Assembly (NCBI GenBank): GCA_903872005.1
Contig: CAIQJD010000818.1
Span: 1-5,567, forward strand
From: an uncultured bacterium
Lineage (GTDB): Bacteria > Chloroflexota > Anaerolineae > JACIWP01
Direction of reading: 5' to 3'
DNA: 5,567 nucleotides
This document shows, in pieces, positions 4,190 through 5,567 of the stretch (positions are counted from its first letter, which is position 1; each line of letters opens with the position of its first letter). The notes under the pieces are model-generated. The model did not search any database, was not told where the DNA came from, and was given only the letters and a program-made list of their open reading frames with translations. A program made the translations under genes and the position numbers.

Positions 4190-5567
4190 ATGCGTCTACG
4201 CTGGTTCAGCCTGTTCGCCGGCCTGCTCCTGCTTGGCTTGATCCTGGCGGCGTCGCCGGCCGCCATGGGGCAATCTCCCGCCCCTGCCGCCTTGCCGCGC
4301 GCCTTCTTGCCGGTGATCGGCCATGCGGGCCCGCCGGCCGCGCCCACCGCCACCCCGACGCCGGTCGGCGCCAGCATCAGCGGGAGTGTCTGGCTCGACC
4401 TGGACGCGAATGGTCTGCCCGATCATGGCGAGCCGTTGCTGGCCGGCGTCTTGCTCAGCCTCTTCGACGGCAATCAAGAGCTGGTGGACGCGCTACGCAC
4501 CGATTGGCTGGGGCGCTTCTATTTTGGGCCGTTGCCGGCCGGCCGCTATCGCCTCCTCTGCGCCGCGCCAGAAGGCTACATCGTCACCACGCCGGCCGAG
4601 CAGAACATCATCCTCGCCGCTGACGGGCGCGCCCATTTCGATTTCGGCGTCTGCCCGCGCGCCCTGCTGACGGCCACGCCAACCCTCGCCCCGACGGCCT
4701 CGTTGACGCCGACGGATACGCCCAGCGCCACGCCATCTCACACGCCGCTCCCCACCGCGACGGAGACGCCCAGCGCGACGCCGTCGCATACCGCCACCGC
4801 GACGCCCACATCCAGCGCCACGCCATCCTACACGCCGCTCCCCACCGCAACGGAGACGCCCAGCGCGACGCCGTCGCATACCGCCACCGCGACGCCCACA
4901 TCCAGCGCCACGCCGCTCCCGACCTGGACCTATACGCCCAGCGTCACCCGGTCGCCCACGCCCACATTCACCGCCAGCGCCACACCGTCGCACACCCCGC
5001 TCCCCACCGCGACGGAGACGCCCAGCAGCACGCCTACGCCCAGCGCCACCTCGCCGGCCGGCGCCCTCAGCGGCCTCGTCTGGCTGGATGCCGACGCCGA
5101 CGGGGTGTTCGATCACAGCGAGGCCGGCCTGCCCGGCGTCTGGGTCAGCCTCTTCGACGGCGTTGAGAACTTGTTGCGCTGGCAACGCAGCGGCGACGCC
5201 GGCCAGTACTACTTCGGCCAATTGCCGGCCGGCGACTATCACCTGGTGCTGACGCTGCCGGCCGGCCACGTCGTCACCACGCCGGCCGAGCGCTATCTGT
5301 ATCTGCCGAACGACGGCCGGCAGACCGTGGATTTCGGCCTCATCCCGCGCGCCGCCCTGACCGCCACCCCGTCGCGCACGGCCACGCCCACTGAGACGCC
5401 GACGCCCATCCCGACCGCCACCCCATCGGCCACATCCTCGCGCACGGCCACGCCCAGCGAGACGCCGACGCCTATCCCGACCGCCACCCCATCGGCCACA
5501 TCCTCGCGCACGGCCACGCCCAGCGAGACGCCGACGCCCATCCCGACCGCCACCCCCAGCGCCACGC
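4190..5567 (+). CDS. Secreted protein with SdrD-B-like modules on Thr-Pro stalks (3' end cut by window edge)
   Basis: A stop-free frame of 459 residues leaves the window at the right edge. Residues 1-27 are a signal peptide (MRLRW, then FSLFAGLLLLGLILAA). A short segment, LPRAFLPVIGH (35-45), precedes the first TP-rich stretch. SdrD-B-like module 1 (about 61-155) starts ISGSVWLDLDANG and carries D70, D72, N74, D78 and E81, the calcium-loop pattern of this family. It continues through FGPLPAGRY and GYIVTTP to FDFGVC. A 135-residue TP/Ser stalk follows. Module 2 (about 291-386) repeats the plan with D300, D302, D304, D308 and E311, then FGQLPAGDY and HVVTTPAE. A second stalk (from about 387) runs out of the window. 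SdrD-B domains are Ig-like surface modules that often stiffen on calcium binding, so a rod- or stalk-like surface or adhesion protein is inferred. Anchor and total length are unknown. Confidence 0.92.
   Translation, partial: MRLRWFSLFAGLLLLGLILAASPAAMGQSPAPAALPRAFLPVIGHAGPPAAPTATPTPVGASISGSVWLDLDANGLPDHGEPLLAGVLLSLFDGNQELVDALRTDWLGRFYFGPLPAGRYRLLCAAPEGYIVTTPAEQNIILAADGRAHFDFGVCPRALLTATPTLAPTASLTPTDTPSATPSHTPLPTATETPSATPSHTATATPTSSATPSYTPLPTATETPSATPSHTATATPTSSATPLPTWTYTPSVTRSPTPTFTASATPSHTPLPTATETPSSTPTPSATSPAGALSGLVWLDADADGVFDHSEAGLPGVWVSLFDGVENLLRWQRSGDAGQYYFGQLPAGDYHLVLTLPAGHVVTTPAERYLYLPNDGRQTVDFGLIPRAALTATPSRTATPTETPTPIPTATPSATSSRTATPSETPTPIPTATPSATSSRTATPSETPTPIPTATPSAT
4730..4909 (+). 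repeat. Two tandem 90-bp repeats in the first stalk
   Basis: 4730-4819 and 4820-4909 differ at only three bases by eye. Each encodes a 30-residue unit beginning TPSHTPLPTATETPSA (second copy TPSY), residues 181-210 and 211-240. A partial related unit recurs near residues 265-280. The near identity points to recent in-frame duplication. Confidence 0.9.
5378..5567 (+). repeat. Tandem 66-bp repeats in the second stalk, running off the window
   Basis: Copies lie at 5378-5443, 5444-5509 and 5510 to the edge (partial). They are nearly identical and encode the 22-residue unit starting TATPSETPTPIPTATPS (first copy TATPTETP). The third copy diverges in its last bases in view (CCCAGCGCCACG). Total copy number is unknown. 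Confidence 0.9.

Noticed and set aside
3861..4241. Plus-strand frames in the divergent intergenic region
   Set aside because: They translate the CRCGAAA arrays and palindromes, have no ribosome binding site, and overlap the real start at 4190 out of frame.
4493..5269. A 258-codon minus-strand open frame rich in Arg and Gly
   Set aside because: It is the antisense shadow of the SdrD-B-like gene. Its apparent repeats are the reverse of the Thr-Pro stalk.
5293..5565. A minus-strand frame with GVAVGMGVGVS repeats resembling a glycine-zipper protein
   Set aside because: The repeats are simply the antisense reading of the 66-bp stalk repeats, and the plus frame continues without a stop.

Overview
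The window looks like part of a high-GC bacterial chromosome, most plausibly Chloroflexota (Anaerolineae/Caldilineae type). The pointers are secreted proteins built from lectin-like and Ig-like modules joined by Thr-Pro-rich (TPTATPT) stalks, a PKD-type domain, malectin-like domains and SdrD-B-like domains. This assignment rests on protein style only, because no rRNA, tRNA or other marker gene is present.

There are three real genes, and all three products appear to be exported. (1) A long stop-free frame on the minus strand runs from an ATG at 2429 off the left edge (809 residues seen). It encodes a signal peptide, a seven-bladed beta-propeller, a shortened PKD-like domain, a 41-residue TP stalk and two tandem malectin-like carbohydrate-binding domains. 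(2) A complete minus-strand gene (2700-3482, 260 aa) encodes a secreted protein with a probable concanavalin A/LamG-like jelly roll. (3) A plus-strand frame runs from an ATG at 4190 off the right edge (459 residues seen). It encodes a signal peptide and two SdrD-B-like, putatively calcium-binding modules separated and followed by TP-rich stalks. Because genes 1 and 3 are cut by the window edges, their C-terminal anchoring or sorting signals cannot be seen. The long apparent frames antisense to them are shadows.

Each minus-strand gene has its own near-consensus sigma70-type promoter (TTGACA, 17-bp spacer, TATCAT or TACAAT). A perfect 14-bp hairpin lies between them, so genes 1 and 2 are probably separate transcription units. 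Gene 2 has an unusually long predicted leader (about 350 nt) with two hairpins and a perfect Shine-Dalgarno sequence that has no start codon behind it. The divergent intergenic region between genes 2 and 3 (3483-4189) also holds an inverted pair of 9-bp-period CRCGAAA arrays, a 13-bp perfect palindrome and a small dyad next to the gene 3 ribosome binding site.

The genes probably contribute to the cell surface: glycan binding, adhesion or display. No enzyme active site, defence system or CRISPR array is visible. The less ordinary parts are the domain order of gene 1, the leader of gene 2 and the 9-bp array element.
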